From the NCBI GenBank assembly GCA_029239675.1, contig JARBUM010000013.1, forward strand, positions 1 through 56,317: a DNA stretch of 56,317 nucleotides, read 5' to 3'. Source of the DNA: Pelosinus sp. Its GTDB lineage: Bacteria; Bacillota; Negativicutes; DSM-13327. Under the pieces are notes generated by a model. It was not told where the DNA came from. It worked only from the letters and a program-made list of their open reading frames with translations, and ran no database searches. This document shows, one piece after another, positions 17,565 to 26,126 of the stretch. The stretch's first letter is position 1; the number at the start of each line of letters is the position of its first letter. The translations under genes were made by a program, and so were the position numbers.

Positions 17565-17613
17565 TAATTAACCTCCCTAAATTTTTCTCTCATCACCCTA
17601 AACCTTAGTCAAT

Positions 17614-18840
17614 TCAGATGACTTGGCTAATGTGCATTACCTTAAATTTATTACCACTCTGTACTGCAGCTTTATTTAGTTGGACAAGACAAGTAGGACA
17701 TTCTGAGACAACAATATGCGCCCCTGAATTTTCAATATTAATTCGTTTCTTATCCAAGATGGATTGTGCGATAGCAGGATAGTCAATATGGAATGATCCA
17801 GCACCGCCACAACAATTGTCCGCTCCTGCCATTTCAATGAATTTGCCTGCTGCTGTTAAAAGTTGGCGAGGTTGTTTTCTTACGCCTTGCCCCCGTCCCA
17901 AGTGGCACGGTTCATGGAATGTCATTTTTACATCAACACGATGCTGAGGCTTATAGCCAACTTGGAAGAGATATTCACTTATTCCCATAATCTTTCGACT
18001 GAAAGCAGCTGCCCTCTCTTGCCAAGCTGGGTCGTCAGTAAAATGGGCTGCAATGTGCTTCAATGTACCGCTACAGCTAGCGCAATCACTAACAATCACA
18101 TCAGCTTTTTCAAATAGGGAAATGTTCTCTTTTGCCATATCTAAGAAGTCAGAACGAAGTCCGTGGGCAAGATGAGGTAAGCCGCAGCACATGTTATCTA
18201 TAATTTGTGGTTCTGTTAATGTGCGAAGGATAGCAAGTGTTCCTTCTACTGCATCAGGGAACATCATGCCCATGCCACATCCTTTAAAATAGGCAACCTT
18301 ACTTTTATTAGACAGATCAATGGGCGACGTTGCTGCCAAGCTGCCTAGAGCGGCAGGCCCTGCAAAGGATGACAGATATTGCTTACGAGTAAATTCGCTG
18401 GGAGCCATACCATGAGGGATAAGAGTGTTCATACCAATTTTACGCAATATTTTGAGTGTTCCCGCCGAGAATTTTACAAGAGTTCGATTTTTCATTAGTC
18501 CGCCTAGTGCTTTATATTTAATACCAGGACTACCATTTTTTTCAGCAAAATACTGTCGAATAACAATCATCGCATTATCGGTTTTCACTTTGCTTGGACA
18601 GTTATCTACACAGGTTCGGCACAAGAGGCAGAAATTAACAATATCTAGTACCTCTGCACTCGGTTTAACAACTCCCTGTATCATGCCTCGAGCTATATTG
18701 TTTTTGCCTCGGGCACTTGATGATTCTATATCTTTTACCCCAAATAGGGGGCATACCGTTAAGCAAGTACCACATCGGTCGCACTGGCTAACAATATCGT
18801 CTACTTCTTTGAAGTATTTTTGTATATCTGTATTTTTCAT
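17614..18840 (-). CDS. GlcF-like Fe-S subunit of D-lactate/glycolate dehydrogenase
   Basis: A 408-residue electron-transfer subunit. Two [4Fe-4S] ferredoxin motifs stand at the N-terminus (CDRCGTCLTVCP and CLLCRTCVDNCP), followed by two CCG domains (DNMCCGLPH and DNCCGGAGSFH with their partner cysteines) that bind further iron-sulfur. It takes electrons from the FAD subunit encoded upstream and passes them to a membrane or flavoprotein acceptor. ATG 18840 has GGGGAG 7 bases upstream and is 13 bases after glcD. An in-frame extension to 18894 would overlap glcD and is not needed. Confidence 0.87.
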   Translation of the reverse strand: MKNTDIQKYFKEVDDIVSQCDRCGTCLTVCPLFGVKDIESSSARGKNNIARGMIQGVVKPSAEVLDIVNFCLLCRTCVDNCPSKVKTDNAMIVIRQYFAEKNGSPGIKYKALGGLMKNRTLVKFSAGTLKILRKIGMNTLIPHGMAPSEFTRKQYLSSFAGPAALGSLAATSPIDLSNKSKVAYFKGCGMGMMFPDAVEGTLAILRTLTEPQIIDNMCCGLPHLAHGLRSDFLDMAKENISLFEKADVIVSDCASCSGTLKHIAAHFTDDPAWQERAAAFSRKIMGISEYLFQVGYKPQHRVDVKMTFHEPCHLGRGQGVRKQPRQLLTAAGKFIEMAGADNCCGGAGSFHIDYPAIAQSILDKKRINIENSGAHIVVSECPTCLVQLNKAAVQSGNKFKVMHISQVI

Positions 18841-18853
18841 TTCAAGCTCCCCA

Positions 18854-20242
18854 CTACCAGATTTTCCCTGGATTGAGTATGCCATTCGGATCAAAAACTT
18901 GCTTGACCATTTTCAGTGTATTGACCCCCGCCTCGCCTAGAGCCTTAGCAATGTGAGGCCTTTTGGTTATACCAATACCATGCTCACCAGATAAAGTGCC
19001 GCCAACTGAAAGAGCTGCCGCGAAAATTTCATCTATGGCATCATGAACCTGCTGTTCTTCTCCTGGCTTGGATAAATCACAAAGTACGGAAGGATGGATG
19101 TTTCCATCGCCTGCATGTCCATAAACGGCAATTGTCAGCTTGTTTTTTTCTGCTATCCTGCGAATTAGGCGAACGGTCTCGGGAAATGCATCTCGTGGTA
19201 CAGAAATATCTTCGCCAAATCTGTTTGGCGCCATAGCGCCTATCGCTGAACTCAACCCCCGGCGTATCGCCCAAATGTCGTCTACTTCCTGCTGAGAAGC
19301 AGCAATCCGAACTTCTATTACGTCAAATTCGTTAGCGGTAATTTGAATTTTCTTGGCCTGTTCTTGCAGATCCTCATTGGTTTCGCCGTCAATTTCTAGG
19401 ACAATACAGGCTTCTATTGATGGATTAATATCAAGTTTGCGGTGTTTGGCTACTGCCTGGAGGCTAATTTTATCCATTAGTTCCGCCGCAGCTGGTACCA
19501 CTCCTGATATGAGCATTTTATGAATGGTATTACAGGCATTGTCTAATGAAGGAAACATTAATTGCATGGTATTCCGTACTTTTGGCATAGGAATCAAACG
19601 CAGTATTGCCTTGGTGATAACACCTAAGGTACCTTCCGAACCAGTAAACAATTGAGTAAGATTATAACCAGTTACGTTTTTTATTGCCTTACCACCCGTA
19701 TTAATAATGCTGCCATCAGCTAATACTACTTCAAGCCCCATGACATAATTACTGGTCACCCCATACTTAACAGCCCTCATTCCCCCAGCATTTTCTCCCA
19801 CATTTCCACCAATGGTTGAGTACTTCCAACTAGCTGGGTCTGGAGGAAAGAATAAACCCTTTTCGGCACAAAAATTATAAACGTCAATGGTACGTACACC
19901 AGCTTCCACTGTAATCATCATATTTCGTTCATCTAATTCAATGATTTGTGTCATGCGGTGAAGCGCTAAGGAAATACCTCCACGAATGGGGATGCAACCG
20001 CCAGTGCGACCACTAGCCGTACCCCGTGGCGTTACTGGAATGCCATATTGATTGGCGATGGCCATTACTGCAGATACCTCTTTAGTCGTGCTAGGGATTA
20101 CTACAAGATCGGGAATATTTTCTGCTGACATTGGAACGAAGGATGAGTCATAAGAATAACCAAAGCAGTCAACATTTGAATCAAGGACATTTTCCGAACC
20201 AACAATATCGCGAATTTTCAGTTTAATTTCGTCTGCTATCAT
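18854..20242 (-). CDS. glcD: FAD-binding D-lactate/glycolate dehydrogenase subunit GlcD
   Basis: A 462-residue flavoprotein of the VAO/PCMH fold. The FAD-binding domain contains PRGTASGRTGGCIPIRGGI and the IGGNVGENAGG stretch. The C-terminal FAD-oxidase domain ends with GHAGDGNIHPSVLCD, GEHGIG and DPNGILNPGK. It oxidises a D-2-hydroxyacid (glycolate or D-lactate) to the keto acid. GGAGG precedes ATG 20242. First gene of the glcD-glcF-carrier operon. Sequence alone cannot separate glycolate from D-lactate, but the neighbouring lutABC genes favour lactate. Confidence 0.88.
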   Translation of the reverse strand: MIADEIKLKIRDIVGSENVLDSNVDCFGYSYDSSFVPMSAENIPDLVVIPSTTKEVSAVMAIANQYGIPVTPRGTASGRTGGCIPIRGGISLALHRMTQIIELDERNMMITVEAGVRTIDVYNFCAEKGLFFPPDPASWKYSTIGGNVGENAGGMRAVKYGVTSNYVMGLEVVLADGSIINTGGKAIKNVTGYNLTQLFTGSEGTLGVITKAILRLIPMPKVRNTMQLMFPSLDNACNTIHKMLISGVVPAAAELMDKISLQAVAKHRKLDINPSIEACIVLEIDGETNEDLQEQAKKIQITANEFDVIEVRIAASQQEVDDIWAIRRGLSSAIGAMAPNRFGEDISVPRDAFPETVRLIRRIAEKNKLTIAVYGHAGDGNIHPSVLCDLSKPGEEQQVHDAIDEIFAAALSVGGTLSGEHGIGITKRPHIAKALGEAGVNTLKMVKQVFDPNGILNPGKIW

Positions 20243-20348
20243 TCACTCTACCTCCAAAATTTTAAGTTACTACCACTGTCATTCATATCCATACATAAAC
20301 ACTATCATGTGCTACCATAAAAGTGAAATACGTTATAGCAATGAGATA

Positions 20349-20363
20349 ATAGTTACTACCTAT
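20349..20363 (-). promoter_or_regulatory. Possible LysR-type operator upstream of glcD
   Basis: The interrupted dyad ATAG-N7-CTAT, about 110 bases before the glcD start, has the T-N11-A form of LysR-type sites. Weak evidence; such short dyads also occur by chance. Confidence 0.25.
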
Positions 20364-20441
20364 AATAGGAGGCATCGCTAAGTAAAATTCATAGCAGTTC
20401 AAGATCCTTCACTTTATCCATAAAAGCAAAAAACGCAAAAT

Positions 20442-20494
20442 CTGAAGTGCCCCCAAAGGTTAGTTTTTATGTCTAACATTTGGGTGCACTTCAG
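20442..20494 (-). terminator. Terminator of the LysR gene
   Basis: 22-bp arms with two mismatches and an 9-base loop; the outer part is CTGAAGTGC/GCACTTCAG. It lies 14 bases beyond the LysR stop at 20509 and separates that gene from glcD. Confidence 0.8.
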
Positions 20495-20508
20495 GGTGCA
20501 AGTTTTCC

Positions 20509-21414
20509 TTATTCAGTAACAGAATCATTATACTTTGTAAGCTTGTATTGCCCTTCAATAAAGTTTATAAAAGCCATGGACGCATTTGACAAACATTTAT
20601 TCTTTTTCCAGGCTAAACCAATATCAAATGTAATAGGTTCATCCAATGGAACTACAGCAATCTGAGGATCATCCCGAACGACCATCTTCATAAGAAGGGA
20701 GATTCCCGAACCATTGGAGATCAATCCCTTTATCGTCCTAATTTGATTGGAACAAAGTATCGTGTTTGGCATAAAATGCTGTTGCAAACATCTACTAATA
20801 ACAACTTGATGCTGATACGATCTTTCTTTTAACAGGATAAACTTTTCGTTTTTCAATTGATCAAAGCTTACAGATTGCTGCTGCCGCAGCGGATAATCCG
20901 GATGCATACACAGAACAAGTTGTTCCTGAGTGATAACCAAAGTATTGAGTGTTTCAGAATTCTTGGGCAAAATGATGATTGCCAGATCAAGCTCGTCTTT
21001 TTCCAATTTAGAAACGGTCTCTAAAGACGAGGTCTCTTCAAACGCTATAAGCTGTAAACCGGGGTACATATTTTTAAAACAAGAGAATATGTCAGGAAAT
21101 AAGTATGATCCGATCATAGGAGGAACGCCCAATTTAACCGTTCCTTTTCGCCATGTTTTAAAGTCTTTTGCTTCCTGAACTGCTAGATGACAGTCTTCAA
21201 GAACTTTTTCCATCCGTGCGTGAAAAGCCTGTCCCTCAAGAGTAAGAACCGCTTTCTTTTTACTCCTGTCAAAAAGCTGAACACCGATCTCTTCCTCCAA
21301 CTTACGAATAGCCTGGGTTATGGAAGGTTGAGAAATATGCAATTGTTCTGCCGCCCTGGTAAAACTATGTAGCTTGCCTACCATGCAAAAGTATTCAATT
21401 TGTCTTAATTCCAT
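20509..21414 (-). CDS. LysR-family regulator, probable lactate-utilisation control
   Basis: A 301-residue LysR-type regulator. The N-terminal winged helix-turn-helix (about 1-60) contains FTRAAEQLHISQPSITQAIR. A periplasmic-binding-protein-like effector domain follows (GTVKLGVPPMIGSYLFPD, NGSGISLL). It sits on the same strand between the lutABC and glcD-glcF-carrier operons, which makes both likely targets; this is inference from position. GGAGG lies 11 bases before ATG 21414. Upstream in-frame ATGs would place that ribosome site inside the coding sequence. Confidence 0.88.
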   Translation of the reverse strand: MELRQIEYFCMVGKLHSFTRAAEQLHISQPSITQAIRKLEEEIGVQLFDRSKKKAVLTLEGQAFHARMEKVLEDCHLAVQEAKDFKTWRKGTVKLGVPPMIGSYLFPDIFSCFKNMYPGLQLIAFEETSSLETVSKLEKDELDLAIIILPKNSETLNTLVITQEQLVLCMHPDYPLRQQQSVSFDQLKNEKFILLKERSYQHQVVISRCLQQHFMPNTILCSNQIRTIKGLISNGSGISLLMKMVVRDDPQIAVVPLDEPITFDIGLAWKKNKCLSNASMAFINFIEGQYKLTKYNDSVTE

Positions 21415-21658
21415 TATGTAAAGAGCCTCCAATAGTAGCATCTTCATCAATATTTCTAGTGAGATGGCTTTTCATTAATATAAAAAGATACCCATAGCCC
21501 ACATCTCTTGTAAGGTATGAGTATCTTCTCTTTATCAAACACTAATTCCTGCTTTAATTGCCCTTAGACATGATACGGTGATTTCCTTTTACCTAGTAGC
21601 ATATCTACGACAAGAAACCTGCCCCGTTGTCCTGAAGATGTATACACTGCAAAGCAAA

Positions 21659-21682
21659 AGACTTCCCACTAGCAGGAAGTCT
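21659..21682 (-). terminator. Terminator of the lutABC operon
   Basis: Arms AGACTTCC (21659-21666) and GGAAGTCT (21675-21682), followed on the minus strand by TTTTGC. Located 43 bases beyond the lutC stop. Confidence 0.7.
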
Positions 21683-21724
21683 CATAAACACTATAAATTT
21701 GAGTCAATACTCTTTCTATGTTGT

Positions 21725-22444
21725 TTACGCTTCATCTAGAATTAAAGCGTAGACGTACCTTGAACCATGAACTCCAATGGTTAAAACCATTTCTATATCG
21801 GTAGTGCGGCTAGGGCCAGAAATAAAGGTTGTCGTGGTAGGCAGATTTGTTCCATACCGCTCTTTAAAGAACTTGACCACTCCAGCAAATCCATCCACTA
21901 ATTGGGCTGTTGTAAAGATGGCAATGAGGGTAATCGGTAATACACATACCGTTGAAGGCTGCCCAGGAGATGACGCAGGCAATACAAGCGTACCTGTTTC
22001 GGCCATTACAATGTCTCCCCAAACAATGCCAGCTTCCATGGCAGCTGCTTTGCCAATCCAGTCATTATATTTTTTTTCTAATGGCCACCGTGATACTGAG
22101 GCCTGTGTATCTGAGAATATTTCTTCTAGCTTTAGATTTTCAAGTTCAGGATGATCCCAGTACATTGCCTTTTGAAGCTGTCTCTCTTGAATAATTTGTT
22201 TAATTACTTGGGCTAGTTCAACTCGATTCTTTATGCTAAAGGCTTTCCCGCCCAAAGTCGTCCATTCTTTAATAAACCTTTCCCGCAGATCTTGCCGTTC
22301 TTCAACAGTTGTTTCGCGCTGGGTAAATAAACCATTCATTGGGTTTTCTACCCGGGGGGCTTTCCCGCCAGGCGGGGTTTTTATATTCTGGCGTATCGTG
22401 GAAAAGAACGCTTCTCGATCACCTGCTAATAGTCCTTCTGCCAT
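21725..22444 (-). CDS. lutC: LutC-like LUD-domain protein of lactate oxidation
   Basis: A 239-residue cytoplasmic LUD-domain protein, third component of the LutABC L-lactate oxidation complex. Typical stretches are GIVWGDIVMAETGTLVLPAS, PITLIAIFTTAQLV and the end FISGPSRTTDIEMVLTIGVHG followed by ALILDE. The first 60 residues are a variable helical region. ATG 22444 follows AAAGGAG at 7-base spacing and lies 4 bases after the lutB stop. The open frame reaches back into lutB, but without a ribosome site. Confidence 0.88.
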   Translation of the reverse strand: MAEGLLAGDREAFFSTIRQNIKTPPGGKAPRVENPMNGLFTQRETTVEERQDLRERFIKEWTTLGGKAFSIKNRVELAQVIKQIIQERQLQKAMYWDHPELENLKLEEIFSDTQASVSRWPLEKKYNDWIGKAAAMEAGIVWGDIVMAETGTLVLPASSPGQPSTVCVLPITLIAIFTTAQLVDGFAGVVKFFKERYGTNLPTTTTFISGPSRTTDIEMVLTIGVHGSRYVYALILDEA

Positions 22445-22448
22445 TTTT

Positions 22449-23870
22449 CTACTCCTTTCTGTCATTGTCCATCTCCGGCCATATTTCGTGGAAGAATTTA
22501 TCAGGAAGAGCTGGCATATCGCGATGCCTTAGCCAATCAGAGATTGGCGGTGGACCATAAGCGATTTTCTCCGCCTTGACTAGAGGGAATTGAAAGCGCC
22601 TAGCCATTCGTACGGAGAAACGATAGCGACTCATAGTAGCAAAGGTAGCACTCCAGCCTTTGTAGGTTATATCTTCAACAACCCCCCCTGTCTTTTCAAG
22701 CTCCACCTTATCGTTACGTAATGCATAGAGCATATCATGTAATGGAATCTTGACCGGGCAGGCAAAGGTACATGCACCGCAAAGTGTTGTAGCATACGCC
22801 AGTTCACCATACTTATCCATACCTTGATACAAAGGAGATAAAACAGCTCCAATTGGCCCTGGATATACCCAGCCATAGGCATGACCGCCAATATTGCGAT
22901 ACACCGGACAGGCGTTTAGACAGGATCCACAGCGAATACAATTAAGAATCTTTTCGTATTTTGTTCCTAACTGTTTAGAGCGACCATTATCGACAATAAC
23001 GAGATGGAACTCCTGAGGCCCATCGAGCTCTTCCTCATTCCGTACACCCGTAGAAAGTGTATTATAAACTGTTAGTTTCTGCCCAGTAGCGCTACGCGCT
23101 AGTAAGGAAAGCATTACGGTAAGTTCTTCCAATCCAGGCAGAATCCGCTCCATTCCCATGATAGTAACCAGAGTTGGAGACAACGCCGATATAATGCGGG
23201 CATTGCCTTCGTTAGTACACAGTGTTATAGCGCCCGAATCAGCTAAAGCGAAATTACAACCAGTAATCCCAATATCAATTCCCAAGAACTTTTCTCGCAA
23301 ATACTTCCTCGCAAACCCACATAAATCGGCAATTTCGGTAGGAATTTTTTCTTCACTAACTGCGTTGAAGAGATCGGCCACCTGAAATCTATTTTTATGC
23401 ATAGCTGGTGCTATTATATGTGACGGTGTTTCACCCGCCAGCTGAATAATCCATTCTCCTAAATCGGATTCGATTACATTACAACCCTGCTTTTCTAGGG
23501 CCGGATTGAGGTGAATTTCTTCTGATACCATTGACTTAGATTTTAAAATGGTTTTAGCATTCTTCTTTTTAGCTAGATCGGATATATACTTGACGGCTTC
23601 CTCACCAGTTTTGGCAAGGCACACATGGCCACCATTTTTAAGTACATTATTGATTAGCTGATCCAAATATTGATCCAAGTGCTGGATTACATGCAGACGA
23701 ATGGCCTCTGCTCGATCGCGGAATGCCATCCAGCGCTCCGTCCCTACTGCTTCAATTGCCGTAGCCCGCTGTCCTCTTAGACGTCCTGTGCCATTCTTCA
23801 CTGCCTTTAGCATTGCCGTATCACTCAGTGCTTTATGGTAACGCTTGCGAAAACTCGGTTCAATATGCAT
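22449..23870 (-). CDS. lutB: LutB-like Fe-S/LUD protein of lactate oxidation
   Basis: A 473-residue core subunit. The N-terminal LUD domain (about 60-290) contains KSMVSEEIHLNPALEKQG and GITGCNFALADSGAITLCTNEGN (both truncated here). Two [4Fe-4S] motifs follow, CIRCGSCLNACPVYR and CGACTFACPVKIP, then a helical tail. With LutA and LutC it oxidises L-lactate to pyruvate. ATG 23870 has GGGAGG at 8-base spacing; the GTG three codons earlier lies within that ribosome site. Its start overlaps the lutA end by 11 bases, showing translational coupling. Confidence 0.92.
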   Translation of the reverse strand: MHIEPSFRKRYHKALSDTAMLKAVKNGTGRLRGQRATAIEAVGTERWMAFRDRAEAIRLHVIQHLDQYLDQLINNVLKNGGHVCLAKTGEEAVKYISDLAKKKNAKTILKSKSMVSEEIHLNPALEKQGCNVIESDLGEWIIQLAGETPSHIIAPAMHKNRFQVADLFNAVSEEKIPTEIADLCGFARKYLREKFLGIDIGITGCNFALADSGAITLCTNEGNARIISALSPTLVTIMGMERILPGLEELTVMLSLLARSATGQKLTVYNTLSTGVRNEEELDGPQEFHLVIVDNGRSKQLGTKYEKILNCIRCGSCLNACPVYRNIGGHAYGWVYPGPIGAVLSPLYQGMDKYGELAYATTLCGACTFACPVKIPLHDMLYALRNDKVELEKTGGVVEDITYKGWSATFATMSRYRFSVRMARRFQFPLVKAEKIAYGPPPISDWLRHRDMPALPDKFFHEIWPEMDNDRKE

Positions 23871-24597
23871 TTTTGCCACCTCCCTGATCGAGGACTTGTG
23901 CTAGATGCATGACTTGCATTGGGACACCCCGGCGACTTAGACGGCCACCTATATTCATTAGACAGGTCAAATCAGAGCCAACCAATACATCAGCACCAGT
24001 CGCAATAATGTTATCGACTTTCTCATCTACAATTGCACTCGATATGTCAGCCATTTTCATGGAAAATGTTCCTCCGAATCCACAGCAATCAAAGGCATAT
24101 GGTAGTTCGATGAAATCAATTCCTTTCACGTTTTTAAGCAGTATCTTAGGTTGTTCTTCTACTCCCAGAATACGGGTCATATGACAGCTAGAATGATAGG
24201 TTACCTTCTTTTTAAAAGTGGCTCCTACGTCGGTGATACCAAGTATATCGACGATGAACTGAGAAAATTCATAGGATTTTGCTACAAACTCCTCCGCCCG
24301 TTTTTTCCATTTTGGGTCATTTTCAAATAGAATTGGATAGCCATGATGTATCATTGCCGCGCAAGAACCAGAAGGAATAACCACCTTTTCGCTATTCTCA
24401 AAAACCTCAATCATTTTCTTCGCTACAATAGCAGTTTCTTTATAGTATCCACTCGAGAAGGCGGGCTGCCCGCAACAAGTTTGTCCTTCCGGAAAATCAA
24501 GTTCTACCCCGTTACGTCTCAATACCTGAACTACGCTTTTGCCAACGTCTGCATACATCAGATCAGCAATGCAAGTTACGAATAACGATGCTTTCAA
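23860..24597 (-). CDS. lutA: LutA-like CCG-domain Fe-S protein of lactate oxidation
   Basis: A 245-residue cytoplasmic protein with two CCG domains (TCCGQPAFSSGY and its partner CAAMIHHGYP, then SSCHMTRILG and DCCGFGGTFS), the LutA/GlcF heterodisulfide-reductase-like iron-sulfur fold. First gene of lutABC. I choose TTG 24597 (KASLFVTCIADLMYAD) because a run of G (GGGGGGG) lies about 7 bases upstream and family members begin with just this strand. The in-frame ATG 24615 would put the G run inside the gene. The start codon is the least certain part. Confidence 0.88.
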   Translation of the reverse strand: MKASLFVTCIADLMYADVGKSVVQVLRRNGVELDFPEGQTCCGQPAFSSGYYKETAIVAKKMIEVFENSEKVVIPSGSCAAMIHHGYPILFENDPKWKKRAEEFVAKSYEFSQFIVDILGITDVGATFKKKVTYHSSCHMTRILGVEEQPKILLKNVKGIDFIELPYAFDCCGFGGTFSMKMADISSAIVDEKVDNIIATGADVLVGSDLTCLMNIGGRLSRRGVPMQVMHLAQVLDQGGGKNAY

Positions 24598-24721
24598 ATT
24601 AACCCCCCCATACATACTACTTTCTATTGTCTGTCTCAATATTATGCCAGAGAAAGGGTTCTTTTTATTCTTAGTTACTTATAAATTATTAATCAAATTT
24701 TTCATATTGCTATCATCGGAA

Positions 24722-24746
24722 GTTGATAATATCGATTTTCATCAAC
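24722..24746 (-). promoter_or_regulatory. Candidate LysR operator upstream of lutA
   Basis: Inverted repeat GTTGAT-N13-ATCAAC, containing the T-N11-A pattern of LysR boxes, 125-150 bases before the lutA start. The LysR gene at 20509 is the natural candidate to bind it. Not seen in the same form before glcD. Confidence 0.4.
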
Positions 24747-24767
24747 AGACAGGGCAATCAAATAAAA

Positions 24768-24793
24768 AAGGACCTACAATTAAGTAAGTCCTT
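24768..24793 (-). terminator. Terminator of the radical SAM gene
   Basis: Arms AAGGAC (24768-24773) and GTCCTT (24788-24793), extended by CTAC/GTAA with mismatch, followed on the minus strand by TTTTTTATT. Confidence 0.75.
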
Positions 24794-24805
24794 AGCAACA
24801 TAACA

Positions 24806-25684
24806 CTATTTATTAAATCTTTTTCTATATCCACATTTTCTGCAAAGTTCTTCTACTACATTCGTATTGCAAAAACCCAGTCTTATCTTTTCTGCTCTTT
24901 TTCCATTTATAATATCAGAAAATTTGTTTTCATGAATATTTCCTAAATTAATGATCCCTTCCCCATCGAGGCAACAAGGCACTACTGTACCGTCAACTAA
25001 AATAGCAATTTGATTTTTTAAACCAAAGCAAAATCCTTTATTAAAGTCTTCATCTTCCTTTAAATCAGGCCATTTAAATTCATAATCTTGATTTAAATAT
25101 ACTCGATTCCCTATTTTCAATGCTTTCGATTCAGATAAATTCCCCTGGATTTTATAAGGCAACTTGAAGTTCTCTTCTATTTTGTGAATAATATCTAAAT
25201 TCCTTTTTCTTTGATCCTTTGTTAATAATGCCTCATCTAAATTCCATAGCCGTAAGGATATAATTATGCTTGACTCTATTACTGCTCTATTAGCAAACTT
25301 AAGAATGCTGTCAATATACTCTTCTTTAGCTATTTCCTTCTGATTTCCATCAAAGCTATGAAGCGAAAAATTCATTTGCCTCACTGCAGGCTTTTCAATT
25401 AAAGTATCCGCTACTTTATCTATTAAAGTACCATTTGTTGTAATGTTTACTTTAAACCCCTTTTCATAACTTATATCTAGAAAACTCCCTAAATCAGGAT
25501 GTAATAAAGGCTCTCCTTTTACATGCAAATATATATAATCCGTAAATGGTTTGATCTGATCTAGAATTTGTTTAAATGTAGCTTCTGACATAAATTTAGC
25601 TTTTCGCTTAGTTTCAGGACAAAAATTACATTTTAGATTGCATACATTTGTTATTTCTAAATAGACTTTTTTATATTTTTTCAT
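24806..25684 (-). CDS. Radical SAM/SPASM-domain protein, unknown substrate
   Basis: A 292-residue iron-sulfur enzyme. The SAM-binding [4Fe-4S] motif CNLKCNFC is at residues 15-22, with GEPLLHPD and ITTNGTL typical of the radical SAM barrel. A short SPASM-type C-terminus carries cysteines in GFCFGL, VVPCCLDGEG and CRKCGYR for auxiliary clusters. Such enzymes modify peptides or proteins or serve as maturases. No precursor peptide gene is recognisable beside it. The gene is clearly more A+T rich than the lut genes and stands alone next to a CorA pseudogene, compatible with acquisition. GGAG lies about 11 bases before ATG 25684. Confidence 0.85.
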   Translation of the reverse strand: MKKYKKVYLEITNVCNLKCNFCPETKRKAKFMSEATFKQILDQIKPFTDYIYLHVKGEPLLHPDLGSFLDISYEKGFKVNITTNGTLIDKVADTLIEKPAVRQMNFSLHSFDGNQKEIAKEEYIDSILKFANRAVIESSIIISLRLWNLDEALLTKDQRKRNLDIIHKIEENFKLPYKIQGNLSESKALKIGNRVYLNQDYEFKWPDLKEDEDFNKGFCFGLKNQIAILVDGTVVPCCLDGEGIINLGNIHENKFSDIINGKRAEKIRLGFCNTNVVEELCRKCGYRKRFNK

Positions 25685-25718
25685 AAGTAGTAAGCTCCAA
25701 TTCTCTATAGGCTATTTA

Positions 25719-25930
25719 TTAAAACCAGCCCTTTTTTTTAAACCAAATAAACATTATAATTCCTAATATCACCATTAGAAATACCACCATATAATACCGC
25801 ATTGCCAGATTCGCTCTGACATGTATAAAAATTCATACCGCAAACACCTACAATAAAAGTTATTGGAATAAAGGCGATGCAGGATCGGTAGCTATGTCTT
25901 GTTATTTTTTGCCCTAGTAACCCCACTACG
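25719..25930 (-). pseudogene. Frameshifted 3' end of a CorA magnesium transporter gene
   Basis: On the minus strand one frame gives AFIPITFIVGVCGMNF, the last-but-one helix and the GMNF selectivity motif of CorA channels. A shifted frame immediately after gives RYYMVVFLMVILGIIMFIWF then KKKGWF and a stop (TAA, 25719-25721), the classic CorA last helix and tail. Both halves are needed for a CorA end, so a frameshift separates them. Upstream the frame is broken again and the N-terminal domain is absent. The gap 25931-26019 holds nothing else I can name. Confidence 0.8.
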
Positions 25931-26019
25931 ATGCTACTGCCTCATGAGAATCATATCACTTCTAACACCCATTTCCAAGACGAAAGCACCGCAGACTCCT
26001 CATCATACTTTGCATAAAA

Positions 26020-26075
26020 AAAATTCGCTATTACCCGTGATACAGTAAACTATATCACGGGTAATAGCGAATTTT
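26020..26075. terminator. Long perfect hairpin terminator
   Basis: Arms of 23 bases without mismatch (26020-26042 and 26053-26075; inner part ATTACCCGTGATA/TATCACGGGTAAT) and a 10-base loop, with A-rich and T-rich ends. Lies 51 bases beyond the stop of the metallo-beta-lactamase-fold gene at 26127. Confidence 0.85.
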
Positions 26076-26126
26076 CTTAGTACCCTTCGAATTATTAGAA
26101 CCATCCCCTTAACTCTATAACCTGCC

